DNA of 64,000 nt from an uncultured Acidimicrobiales bacterium (lineage in GTDB: Bacteria; Actinomycetota; Acidimicrobiia; Acidimicrobiales; Bin134): contig OX638344.1 of assembly GCA_951813555.1 (NCBI GenBank), positions 3,535,076 to 3,599,075 of the forward strand, written 5' to 3'. A program made the translations under genes and the position numbers. A model generated the notes under the pieces. The model searched no databases, was not told the origin of the DNA, and worked only from the letters and a program-made list of their open reading frames with translations. How positions within the stretch are numbered: position 1 is the first letter of the stretch; every line of letters starts with the position of its first letter. Below are positions 49,941 to 59,360 of the stretch, piece by piece.

Positions 49941-52108
49941 AGATCGAAGGGAATGAGCACCACCACCACGGTGGCGTCGCAGTCACGAAGCACCTGCTCT
50001 ACCCGATGGCCCAAGAACGGACGGTCGCCGACCCGGCGAAGATGGGCGCCCATCACCACCAAGTCGGCCTCGATGTCCTGCACCAGCCTCAGGATCTCCT
50101 CGGCTGGAGAAGAGCCCTCCAATACCGCGGCTCGAGATGTCGCCCCCAGTTCATCGGCGAAGGCCATGGCCTGCTCCACAACCCGTTCCCCGACGTTCGG
50201 TCCGATTCGCGGGATCATCCGGCGGCTGAACAGCGACGGCAGCCCCACTGGCTCCCCCCAAGTCGTGTTGACATGGGTGAGGTGCAGTTCGGTGCCCAAT
50301 TGCGCACTGAGATTGAACGCCACTTCTTGGGCAGCCCGCGACACCGGGCTGCCGGTGACCGGCACCACTGCCCGGCTGAACGCTCCCGGCAGCGGTCGAT
50401 CCAGATTTCGGGCTCGGCGGACGACCACCACCGGAATAGGACTCTCCGACAGCACCCCATCCACCAAGGGGGAGATCACCTGATGGGTGTCCACATAATC
50501 CTGCGCCCCCACCCCAATGGCGCCGAATCCCAGCCGACTCTCGTCGATGATGGCTCCAACCGGGTCGTCGTGGCGCACGCGCCGATGCTCCAAGGAGCGG
50601 TCGTGCAGAACATTGCGCAATGGGGTGATGTCTTCCTCGGCGTCTCGGTCGCCCACCGTGAGCACGGTTGCCCCGGCTTCGATCGGCCAGGCGAAATGCA
50701 GAACCTGGGCCGCGGCAATCGACTCGGGGCCCCCACGGCTAGGCAGCAGCAGCCGAGACGTCCGCACCACCAGATTGCGGCTCAGCGCCTGTTCCCGGCC
50801 TAGCCGCTCCTGCTCGTCGGGGGTCCCCTGCCAGTTGTTCACCACTCCCCGCAGGGTGGCCGAGGCGAATAGCGAGGTGAGCACCGGCACCAGCACGATC
50901 ACCGAGAAGGCAGTGGGGCTGAACACCCCGACGCTCAACCCCACCGTGGCGATGACGATCTCCAGCGTCCCCCGAGCGTTCAATCCGGCTCCCAGAGCCA
51001 GTCCCGCCCGGTGGGTGCGGCCGGCGAGGCGGGCACCGCCATAGGCCCCGGCAAACTTGAAGACGATAGCCACCGCGAGCACAACCAAGGCCCACCAAAG
51101 GGCTTCGGCGTTGTTCAATAAGCGGAGATCTACCTGCAAACCGGCAGTGGCAAAGAACACCGGAGCGAACAGGGCGTTGGTCAGCCCCTCCAGGTGGTGG
51201 ATAACGTCCTCGTGCTGGAACCGGGACCGGTGCAGCACCACCCCGGCCACGAAGGCTCCCAATACCGCTTCAACCTTTAGCCACTCAGTGGCCACTCCGA
51301 ATACCAGCATGGTCACTATGGCCACGGCCAGTGCCGCGGCCAGGCTGCCCCCGGTGCGTCGCACCTGCCGCAACAGCAGGTCCACCAGCCGCTGGCCCAC
51401 AGTCAGGGCCAACAACCCGAAAACTGCGATCCCCCCCAGCGTGGCCAAGACCTGCCCAGCCGACACTCCGCCCGAGGTAGCCAAGCCGGTGAATACGCCC
51501 AACATGATCCAGCCGACCACATCGTTGGCCATGCCCGCGGCCACGGTGATCTGGCCGAAGTCCCGGCGCATCAGGCCCAGTTCGCTGAGGATCTTGGCCA
51601 CCACCGCCAAAGACGACACAGCGAGCGCCAGGGCCACGAACAGCGTGAACGTGAGCCGCTCGGCATCCTCGCCCAAGAACAGGGAGGGCAGCAATAGGCC
51701 GACCACAACACCGCCGATCAGCGGCACCACCAAGCTGCCCGCCGTGACCAACAGCGCCGACCGCCCCAGCTTGGTGATGAGGCCTAAATCGGTCTCGAAC
51801 CCGGTCACCACCAATAGCAGGGCCACTCCCACCCAACTGACCGCAGCCAGCATGGTCCATTGCACGCCCTGGCCGATCTCCGGCAAGAACCACTCAAACC
51901 CCGACTTCCACACCACGCCGAACACCGACGGCCCCAGCACCAGACCGGCCAGCAGCGCTCCCACCACCGAGGGCATTCCCACTTTTCTCATCACCAAGCC
52001 GATCAGATGGGAGACGCCCACCAGCACCAGGATGTTCACCCAAAAGACCAGCAAGTCTTGGCCGTGGCCTGCCGGATCCGTCGCGGCCACCGTCGACCAC
52101 ACCCCCAT
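49937..52108 (-). CDS. CPA2-family cation/proton antiporter fused to two USP domains
   Basis: Residues 15-410 form about 12 membrane helices of the Na+/H+ exchanger family (LIGLVMRKVGMPSVVGALLA, VTGFETDLGLITKLG, GMANDVVGWIMLGVF, FFATAGLQVDLRLL, GLNARGTLEIVIATVG). The cytoplasmic C-terminus contains two USP-like domains (about 430-560 and 575-720; VISPLVDGVLSESPIPVVVV; DLVVMGAHLRRVGDRPFLGH). In the second, the G-S/T after the nucleotide-binding loop is replaced by G-H. This arrangement suggests nucleotide or stress control of transport. The ion is unknown. Confidence 0.9.
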   Translation of the reverse strand: MGVWSTVAATDPAGHGQDLLVFWVNILVLVGVSHLIGLVMRKVGMPSVVGALLAGLVLGPSVFGVVWKSGFEWFLPEIGQGVQWTMLAAVSWVGVALLLVVTGFETDLGLITKLGRSALLVTAGSLVVPLIGGVVVGLLLPSLFLGEDAERLTFTLFVALALAVSSLAVVAKILSELGLMRRDFGQITVAAGMANDVVGWIMLGVFTGLATSGGVSAGQVLATLGGIAVFGLLALTVGQRLVDLLLRQVRRTGGSLAAALAVAIVTMLVFGVATEWLKVEAVLGAFVAGVVLHRSRFQHEDVIHHLEGLTNALFAPVFFATAGLQVDLRLLNNAEALWWALVVLAVAIVFKFAGAYGGARLAGRTHRAGLALGAGLNARGTLEIVIATVGLSVGVFSPTAFSVIVLVPVLTSLFASATLRGVVNNWQGTPDEQERLGREQALSRNLVVRTSRLLLPSRGGPESIAAAQVLHFAWPIEAGATVLTVGDRDAEEDITPLRNVLHDRSLEHRRVRHDDPVGAIIDESRLGFGAIGVGAQDYVDTHQVISPLVDGVLSESPIPVVVVRRARNLDRPLPGAFSRAVVPVTGSPVSRAAQEVAFNLSAQLGTELHLTHVNTTWGEPVGLPSLFSRRMIPRIGPNVGERVVEQAMAFADELGATSRAAVLEGSSPAEEILRLVQDIEADLVVMGAHLRRVGDRPFLGHRVEQVLRDCDATVVVVLIPFDL

Positions 52109-52151
52109 CACGCCTCACATCCCCAAACCGCCGGCCACATCCTCATGTGCC

Positions 52152-52946
52152 TCATCCGCCCCGGTTGGCTTCATCCCAGTCGAAGTCCACCACTACCGGG
52201 GCGTGGTCCGACGGCTTCTCCCCCTTGCGGGCGTTGCGGTCCATGAGCGCGGTGGTCACGCAATGGGCAAGAGGCTCGGAGGCCATCACCATGTCGATAC
52301 GCATCCCCTGGCGCTTGTGGAACCGCCCCGCTTGGTAGTCCCAAAAGGTGTATAACCCGTCGTCGGGCCACCGCTGTCGGAACACGTCCGCCAGACCCCA
52401 ATCCGCCACCGCGGCAAATGCCTCGCGCTCGGGCTCGCTCACGTGGGTGAGCCCCTCGAAGGCGGCGATGTCCCACACGTCGTTGTCGGCCGGGGCGACG
52501 TTGAAATCGCCGGCCACTACCACCGGAGTCCCAGCATCGGCGTTGGCCTCCAGATGGGACCGGAGCCGGCCCAACCAGTCCAGCTTGTAGTGGTAGTGAT
52601 CGTGACCCAGCTCCCGCCCGTTGGGGATGTAGGCGCTGGCCACCCGCACTCCGGCGCAAGTCGCCCACACGATGCGGGCGTCGGGGTCAGCTTCGCGGCC
52701 GTCGGAGAATCCATTGGCGGGGTCGTCCAAGCCCACCCGGCTCAATACGGCCACACCGTTCCACCTCCCCTGGCCGTGATGAACCCACTCGTAGCCCATC
52801 GCTTCGAAGGCCAGGCCGGGAAAGGCGTCGTCGGCCATTTTGGTCTCCTGCATGCACAGCACATCTGGATCGGCGAGCTCCAGCCACTCCAGCACTCGGG
52901 CCATGCGGGCGTTCAGCGAATTCACATTCCAGGTGGCCAGCCGCAC
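52152..52946 (-). CDS. xth: Exodeoxyribonuclease III (AP endonuclease)
   Basis: This enzyme cuts DNA at abasic sites and removes 3' blocks in base excision repair. The EEP fold is complete: MRLATWNVNSLNARM, catalytic CMQETK (Glu34), YIPNGRELGHDHYHYKLDWL, GDFNVAPADNDVWD, and C-terminal SDHAPVVVDF. The length of 264 is normal. GTG 52946 is the start, since MRLATWNVNS aligns with XthA starts. It is divergent from kgd with a 41-base gap. Confidence 0.94.
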   Translation of the reverse strand: MRLATWNVNSLNARMARVLEWLELADPDVLCMQETKMADDAFPGLAFEAMGYEWVHHGQGRWNGVAVLSRVGLDDPANGFSDGREADPDARIVWATCAGVRVASAYIPNGRELGHDHYHYKLDWLGRLRSHLEANADAGTPVVVAGDFNVAPADNDVWDIAAFEGLTHVSEPEREAFAAVADWGLADVFRQRWPDDGLYTFWDYQAGRFHKRQGMRIDMVMASEPLAHCVTTALMDRNARKGEKPSDHAPVVVDFDWDEANRGG

Positions 52947-52975
52947 CCGCGGAACCCTAGTGCCTCACTTCTTCC

Positions 52976-52981
52976 TAGACT
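52976..52981 (+). promoter_or_regulatory. Candidate -10 for a leaderless kgd transcript
   Basis: TAGACT lies six bases before the kgd ATG and fits TANNNT. No Shine-Dalgarno is present between it and the ATG. This is the arrangement of leaderless mRNAs, which are common in Actinobacteria. No clear -35 is seen. Confidence 0.4.
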
Positions 52982-52987
52982 TCTACT

Positions 52988-55900
52988 ATGAACCCCGAAG
53001 CCGAGCAGATCGTCGGCCAGAATGCCTGGCTGGTGGACGAGATGCACCGCCAGTACCTGGCCGATCCAACGTCGGTCAGCGATAGCTGGCAGGACTTCTT
53101 TTCCGACTACCGCCCGGATCGGGTCCTCCCCGAATCGGCAACTCCTGCGGCCCGGCTCCATACCGCGCCCGAGCCAGCCGCGCCCGAGCCAGCTGCGCCT
53201 CCAAAGCCGGAGACTGCCCCCGAGCCCCCTCTAGGAGACCCGCTGCGCGGCGCGGCCGCCCGCATCGCCCGCAACATGGAGGCCAGCCTGGCTGTGCCCA
53301 CCGCCACCAGCTTCCGGGAAGTTCCGGCCAAGCTGCTCGACGTCAATCGCCGGATCATGAACGGATACCTGGGGCGCACCGACGGTCGAAAAGTCTCGTA
53401 CACCCACCTGATCGCCTACGCCGTGGTGCAGGCCATCGCCCATCACATGCCAGCGATGAACTCAACCTTCGTGGACACCGACGATGGACCCCGGGTGGTG
53501 CGCCATCCCCACATCGGACTGGGCATTGCGGTGGACTTGGAGAAGGCCGACGGGTCCCGCTCCCTTCTGGTGCCGTGCATTCCCGAGGCCGACACCCTGG
53601 GCTTTCCCAACTTCGTCGAGTTCTACGACACGATGATCCGCAAGGTGCGCAACAACGATCTGAGTCCCGACGACTTCGCCGGCGTCACCGTCAGCATCAC
53701 CAACCCCGGCACCATTGGCACCGTGCAGTCGGTCCCCCGGCTGATGCCCGGCCAGGGGGTCATCGTGGGGGTCGGCACCATCGACTACCCCACCGCCTAC
53801 CAGGCCGCCGACTCCCGCACGCTGGCCGACTTGGGGGTGTCGAAAGTCATCACCTTGTCGTCCACCTACGACCACCGCATCATCCAGGGCGCCGAGTCGG
53901 GGATGTTCTTGGGCGCGGTCCACGAGCTGCTGCTGGGCAAGCACAACTTCTACGAGGACATCTTCCGGGAGGTGGGCGTGCCGTACGAGGCGGTCCGCTG
54001 GCGGCCCGACATCTCGCCCCTCGACCGGGAACAGGCCGTGATCACCAAGCAGGTGCAGGTGAACGCCATCGTCAACATGTACCGGGTGCGAGGGCACCTC
54101 ATCGCCGACCTGGACCCGCTGTCGGCCAACGAGCCCTCGATGCACGCCGAGCTCGACCCGGCTACCTATGGCCTCACCATCTGGGATCTTGACCGGGAAT
54201 TCCTCACCACCGGGGTCGGCGGCATCGATTTGGGTCAGCCCGACGGCAGGATGCCGCTGGGCGAGATCTTGCACGTGCTCCGCAACGCCTATTGCCGCAC
54301 GATTGGCGTGGAGTACATGCACATTCAGGAAACCGAGGAGAAGCGGTGGATCCAGCAGGAGGTGGAGGGACTGGGCATCCCGATGGGGCTCGACCAGAAG
54401 CTGCATATCTTGGACCGGCTGAACGCGGCCGAGGCGCTGGAACGATTCTTGGACACCAAATACGTGGGTCAGAAGCGGTTCGGGATCGAGGGGGCCGAGA
54501 GCGCCATTGTGGTGCTGGACGCAGTGCTGGGCAAGGCCGCCGACCTGGGCATGGCGTCCGCCATCATCGGCATGGCCCACCGGGGTCGGCTCAACGTGCT
54601 GGTCAACATCGTGGGCAAGGACTACGGGCAGCTCTTCGGAGAGTTCGAGGGGAACCTGGACGAGTCGTCTACCCAAGGCTCGGGCGACGTCAAGTACCAC
54701 CTGGGAATGACCTCGGAGTTCGAGAGTATGGCCGGCCACCGCATGCCGGTGGAGTTAGCGGCCAACCCGTCGCACTTGGAGGCGGTGAATCCGGTGGTCG
54801 AGGGCATGGTCCGGGCCCGCCTCGATCGCATCGGCCACGAGCACAGCGAGCACAGCCCGGTCAGCGGGTTGGTGCGGGGGCAGGCCGCCAGTGAGGACGA
54901 CCGCTACCCGGTGCTGCCCGTACTGGTCCACGGCGATGCCGCCTTCGCCGGTCAGGGTGTGGTGAGCGAGACGCTGAACCTGTCGCTGATCGAGGGCTAC
55001 CTCACCGGGGGCACCGTGCATTTGGTGATCAACAACCAGGTGGGGTTCACCACCACTGCGGAATCGGCCCGCTCCAGCTACTACTGCACCGACGTGGCCA
55101 AGATGATCCAGGCCCCTATCTTCCACGTCAACGGCGACGACCCCGAGGCCTGTGCCCGGGTCGCCGATCTCGCGCTGGCCTACCGCAACCACTTCCACAA
55201 AGACGTGGTGATCGACATGTGGTGCTACCGCCGCCAGGGGCACAACGAGGCCGACGACCCCAGCTATACCCAGCCAGAGATGTACCGCCGGATCGAGAGC
55301 CACCGCTCGGTGCGCAAACGGTATGTGGAGTCGCTGGTGAAGCGGGGGGACATCACTCTGGAAGAGGCCGAACAGGCCATGGACGAGTTCCGAGCCAAGC
55401 TCCAAAAGGCTCTGGAAGAGACCCGAGACCGGACCGCCGACGATGACCTGGGCGAAACCGTCGGCGCGGCCAACGCAGCCAGCAGGGAACTCCAGCTGTC
55501 GATTTCGAAGGAGTTGTCCGACCCCACTCCCCATGTCGCCCCGCCAGTGGACACCGGAGTGTCGGAAAAGCAGATCAAGCGGGTGTTCGGTGCGCTGACC
55601 GCGGTGCCCGACGGGTTCGTGCTGCATCCCAAGCTGGCCCGACAGTTCGAGGCTCGCGACGCCATGATGGCTCAGGGCATGGTGGACTGGGGGCTGGCCG
55701 AGGCGCTGGCCTTCGGCACCCTGCTGGACGAGGGCACATCAATCCGCCTGGCCGGCCAGGACTCTCGCCGGGGGACGTTCTCCCATCGCCACAGCACCCT
55801 GGTGTGCAACCAGACCGCCCGGGAGCACTGCCCCCTGGCCGGGCTGGCCCGCGGCGGGGCCAAATTGTGGGTGTACGACTCGCTGCTATCGGAATACGCG

Positions 55901-56722
55901 GCCCTGGGCTTCGAATACGGCTACTCGGTGGGCGACAACAAAGCGCTGGTTCTCTGGGAGGCCCAATTCGGAGATTTCGTGAATGGCGCGCAGATCATCA
56001 TCGACCAGTTCGTCATGTCGGCCGAGGACAAATGGAACCAGCACTCGGGTCTGGTCATGCTGCTGCCCCACGGCTTCGAGGGTCAGGGGCCGGAGCACTC
56101 CTCGGGGCGCATCGAGCGGTTCTTGCAGTCGGTGGCGGAGAACAACATCCGGGTGGCCAATCTCTCGTGCGCAGCTCAGTACTTCCATCTGCTGCGAGAC
56201 CAGGCCAACCGCCCGGCCCGCAAGCCGCTCGTGCTGTTCACCCCAAAGTCGCTGCTGCGCCACCGAGACGCGAGATCACCGATAGGCGAACTCACCAACG
56301 GCTGGTTCTCCCCTCTGCTGGCCGACCCCGACGGGCCGGAATCCAGCCAAGTCACCGGTGTGGTGCTGGCCAGCGGCAAGATCAGCCTTGAGGCCATCGC
56401 TCAGAGAAACCAGATGGGGGCACCTGCCGCGGTGCTGCGGGTGGAGCAGCTCTATCCCTGGCCGGCCAGCGCCCTGGCCGAGGCTCTCGCCCACTATCCC
56501 AAGGCCGACAAGATCGTCTGGCTCCAAGAGGAACCCCAGAACATGGGGCCGTGGAACTACGTGAAGGGCCACCTCCACGACGCATTCGGCGACAGATTCG
56601 ACATCGTCCGGGCGAGCCGCAGCGAGTCTTCCAGCCCGGCAACCGGCAGCGCCGCGGTGCATACCCAAGAGCAGGCTGAGCTCATCACCCGGACCCTCGC
56701 ATTGTTGGGCTCGAAGAGCTGA
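52988..56722 (+). CDS. kgd: Multifunctional 2-oxoglutarate metabolism enzyme Kgd (SucA)
   Basis: Kgd combines E1 2-oxoglutarate decarboxylase and E2 succinyltransferase functions in one 1244-residue chain, as in Mycobacterium. Order: a short E1 N-terminal motif (MNPEAEQIVGQNAWLVDEMH), a Pro/Ala linker (50-85), an E2-type acyltransferase domain (about 95-330) with catalytic TYDHRIIQGAESG near 295, then the ThDP-binding E1 domains (about 380-1244; GMAHRGRLNVLVNIVGKDYG, FNGDDPEA-like HVNGDDPEACARV, QGHNEADDP). The linker lacks a lipoyl domain, as known for Kgd. It completes the TCA cycle. Confidence 0.97.
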   Translation: MNPEAEQIVGQNAWLVDEMHRQYLADPTSVSDSWQDFFSDYRPDRVLPESATPAARLHTAPEPAAPEPAAPPKPETAPEPPLGDPLRGAAARIARNMEASLAVPTATSFREVPAKLLDVNRRIMNGYLGRTDGRKVSYTHLIAYAVVQAIAHHMPAMNSTFVDTDDGPRVVRHPHIGLGIAVDLEKADGSRSLLVPCIPEADTLGFPNFVEFYDTMIRKVRNNDLSPDDFAGVTVSITNPGTIGTVQSVPRLMPGQGVIVGVGTIDYPTAYQAADSRTLADLGVSKVITLSSTYDHRIIQGAESGMFLGAVHELLLGKHNFYEDIFREVGVPYEAVRWRPDISPLDREQAVITKQVQVNAIVNMYRVRGHLIADLDPLSANEPSMHAELDPATYGLTIWDLDREFLTTGVGGIDLGQPDGRMPLGEILHVLRNAYCRTIGVEYMHIQETEEKRWIQQEVEGLGIPMGLDQKLHILDRLNAAEALERFLDTKYVGQKRFGIEGAESAIVVLDAVLGKAADLGMASAIIGMAHRGRLNVLVNIVGKDYGQLFGEFEGNLDESSTQGSGDVKYHLGMTSEFESMAGHRMPVELAANPSHLEAVNPVVEGMVRARLDRIGHEHSEHSPVSGLVRGQAASEDDRYPVLPVLVHGDAAFAGQGVVSETLNLSLIEGYLTGGTVHLVINNQVGFTTTAESARSSYYCTDVAKMIQAPIFHVNGDDPEACARVADLALAYRNHFHKDVVIDMWCYRRQGHNEADDPSYTQPEMYRRIESHRSVRKRYVESLVKRGDITLEEAEQAMDEFRAKLQKALEETRDRTADDDLGETVGAANAASRELQLSISKELSDPTPHVAPPVDTGVSEKQIKRVFGALTAVPDGFVLHPKLARQFEARDAMMAQGMVDWGLAEALAFGTLLDEGTSIRLAGQDSRRGTFSHRHSTLVCNQTAREHCPLAGLARGGAKLWVYDSLLSEYAALGFEYGYSVGDNKALVLWEAQFGDFVNGAQIIIDQFVMSAEDKWNQHSGLVMLLPHGFEGQGPEHSSGRIERFLQSVAENNIRVANLSCAAQYFHLLRDQANRPARKPLVLFTPKSLLRHRDARSPIGELTNGWFSPLLADPDGPESSQVTGVVLASGKISLEAIAQRNQMGAPAAVLRVEQLYPWPASALAEALAHYPKADKIVWLQEEPQNMGPWNYVKGHLHDAFGDRFDIVRASRSESSSPATGSAAVHTQEQAELITRTLALLGSKS

Positions 56723-56728
56723 CCCGGA

Positions 56729-57931
56729 TCAGTCGATATCGAGATTGAGCAGGCGGGCGGCATTGCCCCGCACCAGCTTGTGGACCACATCGGGGGGCAG
56801 GTGGCCCATCATGTCCTCGGCCACCTTCTTGGTGTGGGGCCAGGTTGTGTCGGTGTGGGGGTAGTCGGTCTCGAAGGTGACGTTGTCCACACCCACCTCA
56901 TCCAATGACCTCAACCCGTGGTTGTCGCGGAAGAAACAGCCATAGATTTGCCGGTAGTAGTAGGTGGACGGCGGCTCGGGGACAATGTCCCTAACCCCGC
57001 CCCAGGCCCGATGCTCAGACCAGACGTCGTCGCAGCGCTCCAAGATGTAGGGGATCCACCCGATCTGGCCCTCGGAGTAGGCCAGCTTCAACTGCGGAAA
57101 CCTCACCAGCACACCGGAGAACAAGAAGTCGCTCATCGACGCGATGGCGTTGTTGAAGCTGAGCGATGCCGCCACCGCCGGCGGGGCGTCGGGTGAGGCG
57201 GCGGGCATGACCGACGAGGAGCCGATGTGCATGCACACCGCGGTGGCGGTGTCCTGGCAGGCCGCGAAGAACGGGTCCCAGTAGTCGGTGTGGATGCTGG
57301 GCAGGCCGAGATTGGGGGCGATCTCGGAAAAGCACACCGCATGGCAGCCCCGGGCCGCGTTGCGCTCCACCTCGGCTTTGGCCAGTTCCACATCCCACAG
57401 CGGGATGATGGCCAGGGGGATGAGCGCTCCACCGGAGTCGCCGCACCACTCTTCGATCATAAAATCGTTGTAAGCCTGCACACAGGCCAAGGCCAGATCT
57501 TTGTCGTCGGCTTCCAGGAAGGTCTGACCGCAGAACCGAGGGAACGTCGGAAACGACAGCGACGCCTCCACATGGTTCATCTCCATGTCCTCCACCCGGG
57601 CCTTTGGGTCGTAGCACCCCGGGCGCATTTCGTCGAAGGTGATGGGCACTGCTTCCATGTCGTCCCGGTCGAAGCCCACTGCGGCCACATGGCGCTTGTT
57701 GGGGTACACCAGATCTTCGTAGAACCAGACGTCGCCCCACGGCCCGTCTTCTACGTCCAGCTCGTAGGTGTACATCTTGGCCCCGCCGATATAGGTGATC
57801 GGCCCCACCCGGCGGCGCTCGACCCGCGGGCCTCGATCCTTGAACCGCTCGGGCAGCCAGCTCTGCCACAAGTGCGCGGGCTCCACCAAGTGGTCGTCCA
57901 CGCTGATGATCTTGGGAATCTCGGTGCGCAC
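56729..57931 (-). CDS. Amidohydrolase-2 family metal-dependent hydrolase
   Basis: The 400-residue protein fits the ACMSD-like amidohydrolase-2 family: an N-terminal SVDDHLVEP in place of HxH, HVEASLSFPTFPRFCGQTFL, CMHIGSSSVMPAASPDA and the C-terminal FETDYPHTDTTWPHT with the metal-binding Asp. GTG 57931 is chosen because the longer frame to 57988 overlaps the HD-domain gene. Such proteins are abundant in environmental Actinobacteria; the substrate is unknown. It ends six bases after the convergent kgd stop. Confidence 0.86.
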   Translation of the reverse strand: MRTEIPKIISVDDHLVEPAHLWQSWLPERFKDRGPRVERRRVGPITYIGGAKMYTYELDVEDGPWGDVWFYEDLVYPNKRHVAAVGFDRDDMEAVPITFDEMRPGCYDPKARVEDMEMNHVEASLSFPTFPRFCGQTFLEADDKDLALACVQAYNDFMIEEWCGDSGGALIPLAIIPLWDVELAKAEVERNAARGCHAVCFSEIAPNLGLPSIHTDYWDPFFAACQDTATAVCMHIGSSSVMPAASPDAPPAVAASLSFNNAIASMSDFLFSGVLVRFPQLKLAYSEGQIGWIPYILERCDDVWSEHRAWGGVRDIVPEPPSTYYYRQIYGCFFRDNHGLRSLDEVGVDNVTFETDYPHTDTTWPHTKKVAEDMMGHLPPDVVHKLVRGNAARLLNLDID

Positions 57932-57956
57932 GGGCAGAAGCCTACCGGCCCGATAT

Positions 57957-58424
57957 TCAGTCTGCGGCAGCCAGAGTGGCGGCCACATCAGGAGCCAGGG
58001 TGGATTCGCTGAGGGGGAGGTGGTGTTCTGCGGCCCACACCACCGTCAGTTCGGCGCTGCCCGACTCTCGCAAGATCGCCGCTCCCAGATGGGGGTGGTC
58101 TTGGTAGTCGGCCCACCGGCCCCGGAGGCCGCGGGGAAAGACCTTCCCCATCAGGGTGGCGCCCACGCGGGCCCAAGTCCCCAGACCGGCTCGGATCTTG
58201 CCCGCGTCGTGGAGGGCCGCGGCCACCCGCTGGGCATCGTCGACCAGCGCGGGGCACTTGGCCGAGCGCAGTGCGTGGCTGCGGTCAGCCGCGCTCATCT
58301 GCCAGTAGAGCGGCGTCTCGGCATCGGTGAGCAGCCCCAGCAGCCAGGCCTCTCCTTGGGGGTCGGGACCTCGATCGACGAGCGACTGGAAGAAGCGCCG
58401 AACTAGATGGGTGCCGGCGTTCAC
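57957..58424 (-). CDS. HD-domain-like hypothetical protein
   Basis: The 155-residue product starts at GTG 58424, overlapping the xerD stop as GTGA. It contains an HD-like ALHDAGKIRAGLGTWARVGA, followed by WADYQDHPHLGAAILRESGS and VVWAAEHHLPL, which together provide His/Asp residues of the HD phosphohydrolase pattern. The upstream SLVDRGPDPQGEAWLLGLLT helix is similar to HD-related proteins beside xerD in Actinobacteria. Substrate is unknown. Confidence 0.78.
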   Translation of the reverse strand: MNAGTHLVRRFFQSLVDRGPDPQGEAWLLGLLTDAETPLYWQMSAADRSHALRSAKCPALVDDAQRVAAALHDAGKIRAGLGTWARVGATLMGKVFPRGLRGRWADYQDHPHLGAAILRESGSAELTVVWAAEHHLPLSESTLAPDVAATLAAAD

Positions 58425-59353
58425 CGGTTGAGCACCGCCCGAGGATGAGCGGCTCGATAGACCTCCCACAGCTTCTCCTTGGACACCATCGTGTAGATCT
58501 GCGTGTTGCTGACGGAGGCGTGGCCTAAGAGCTCCTGCACCGCGCGGATGTCGGCCCCATGGTCCAGCATGTGAGTGGCGCAGGAGTGGCGGAACACATG
58601 GGGGGAGACTTTGGCGCCCAGCCCCACCTGCTGAGCCCTCTTCTTCACCACTCCCCAGGCACCCTGCCGCGACAGGCGGCGTCCCCGTTGGTTGAGCCAG
58701 ACCGCTTCCTGATCGTGCTGGGATGCCCAGCGCTCGGGCTCCATCTCCCCCCGTCCGGCGGGAACCAGCCAGGCGGTCAGCGCCTCATGGGTGCATCGGC
58801 CCAGCGGCAGGATCCGCTCTTTCTGGCCCTTGCCCAACACCCGCACCGCGGCCCCGCCCAGATCCAGATCGGCCAGCGACATCCCGACCAGCTCGCTGAT
58901 GCGCATCCCTGTGCCATAGAGCACCTCCAACATGGCCCGATCCCGTCGAGATACCGGGTCGGAGCCAGCCACGGCGTCCATGACGGCGTCCACTTCCGCT
59001 TCGCTCAACGCCTTGGGCACGGCCTTTGGCACTGTGGGGAGCTCTACATGGGAAGAGGGATCATCGTCCCGCCGACCATCTACCACCAGAAACTGGTGAA
59101 ACGTCCGCACCGCGGTCATGGTCCGCTTCACCGATGCCGGGGCCATTCCCCGGCTTTGCAGATGGCGCAAATGCGCCAGAATGTCTTCTTCGCTGGCCGT
59201 CTCGGGGCTGCGACACCGGGTGGCCAAGGCCTCGCAGTAGCCGATCAGATCCCGTCGGTAGGCCTCACAGGTGCGGGGGGCGCGGCCTCTCTCCAGCACC
59301 AGCCAATCCAAGAACTCCTCAACCCCGCTCCCTGCGCTCACCGACGGCGGCAC
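58421..59353 (-). CDS. xerD: Tyrosine recombinase XerD
   Basis: XerD pairs with XerC for dimer resolution at dif. The N-terminal core-binding domain (1-95) precedes the catalytic domain with Arg151 (YGTGMRISELVGM), Lys175 (LGKGQKERILPLG), His252 and Arg255 (SPHVFRHSCATHML), His278 (LLGHASVS) and Tyr287 (TQIYTMVS). The length of 310 is normal. The GTG start is seven bases after the NUDIX stop. The neighbours NUDIX-pyrG-recN match the actinobacterial xerD locus. Confidence 0.94.
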   Translation of the reverse strand: MPPSVSAGSGVEEFLDWLVLERGRAPRTCEAYRRDLIGYCEALATRCRSPETASEEDILAHLRHLQSRGMAPASVKRTMTAVRTFHQFLVVDGRRDDDPSSHVELPTVPKAVPKALSEAEVDAVMDAVAGSDPVSRRDRAMLEVLYGTGMRISELVGMSLADLDLGGAAVRVLGKGQKERILPLGRCTHEALTAWLVPAGRGEMEPERWASQHDQEAVWLNQRGRRLSRQGAWGVVKKRAQQVGLGAKVSPHVFRHSCATHMLDHGADIRAVQELLGHASVSNTQIYTMVSKEKLWEVYRAAHPRAVLNR

Positions 59354-59360
59354 AGGATGC

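Noticed and set aside
53462-54739. 425-codon minus-strand frame within kgd
   Set aside because: Antisense to an intact, highly conserved kgd; no recognisable domain.
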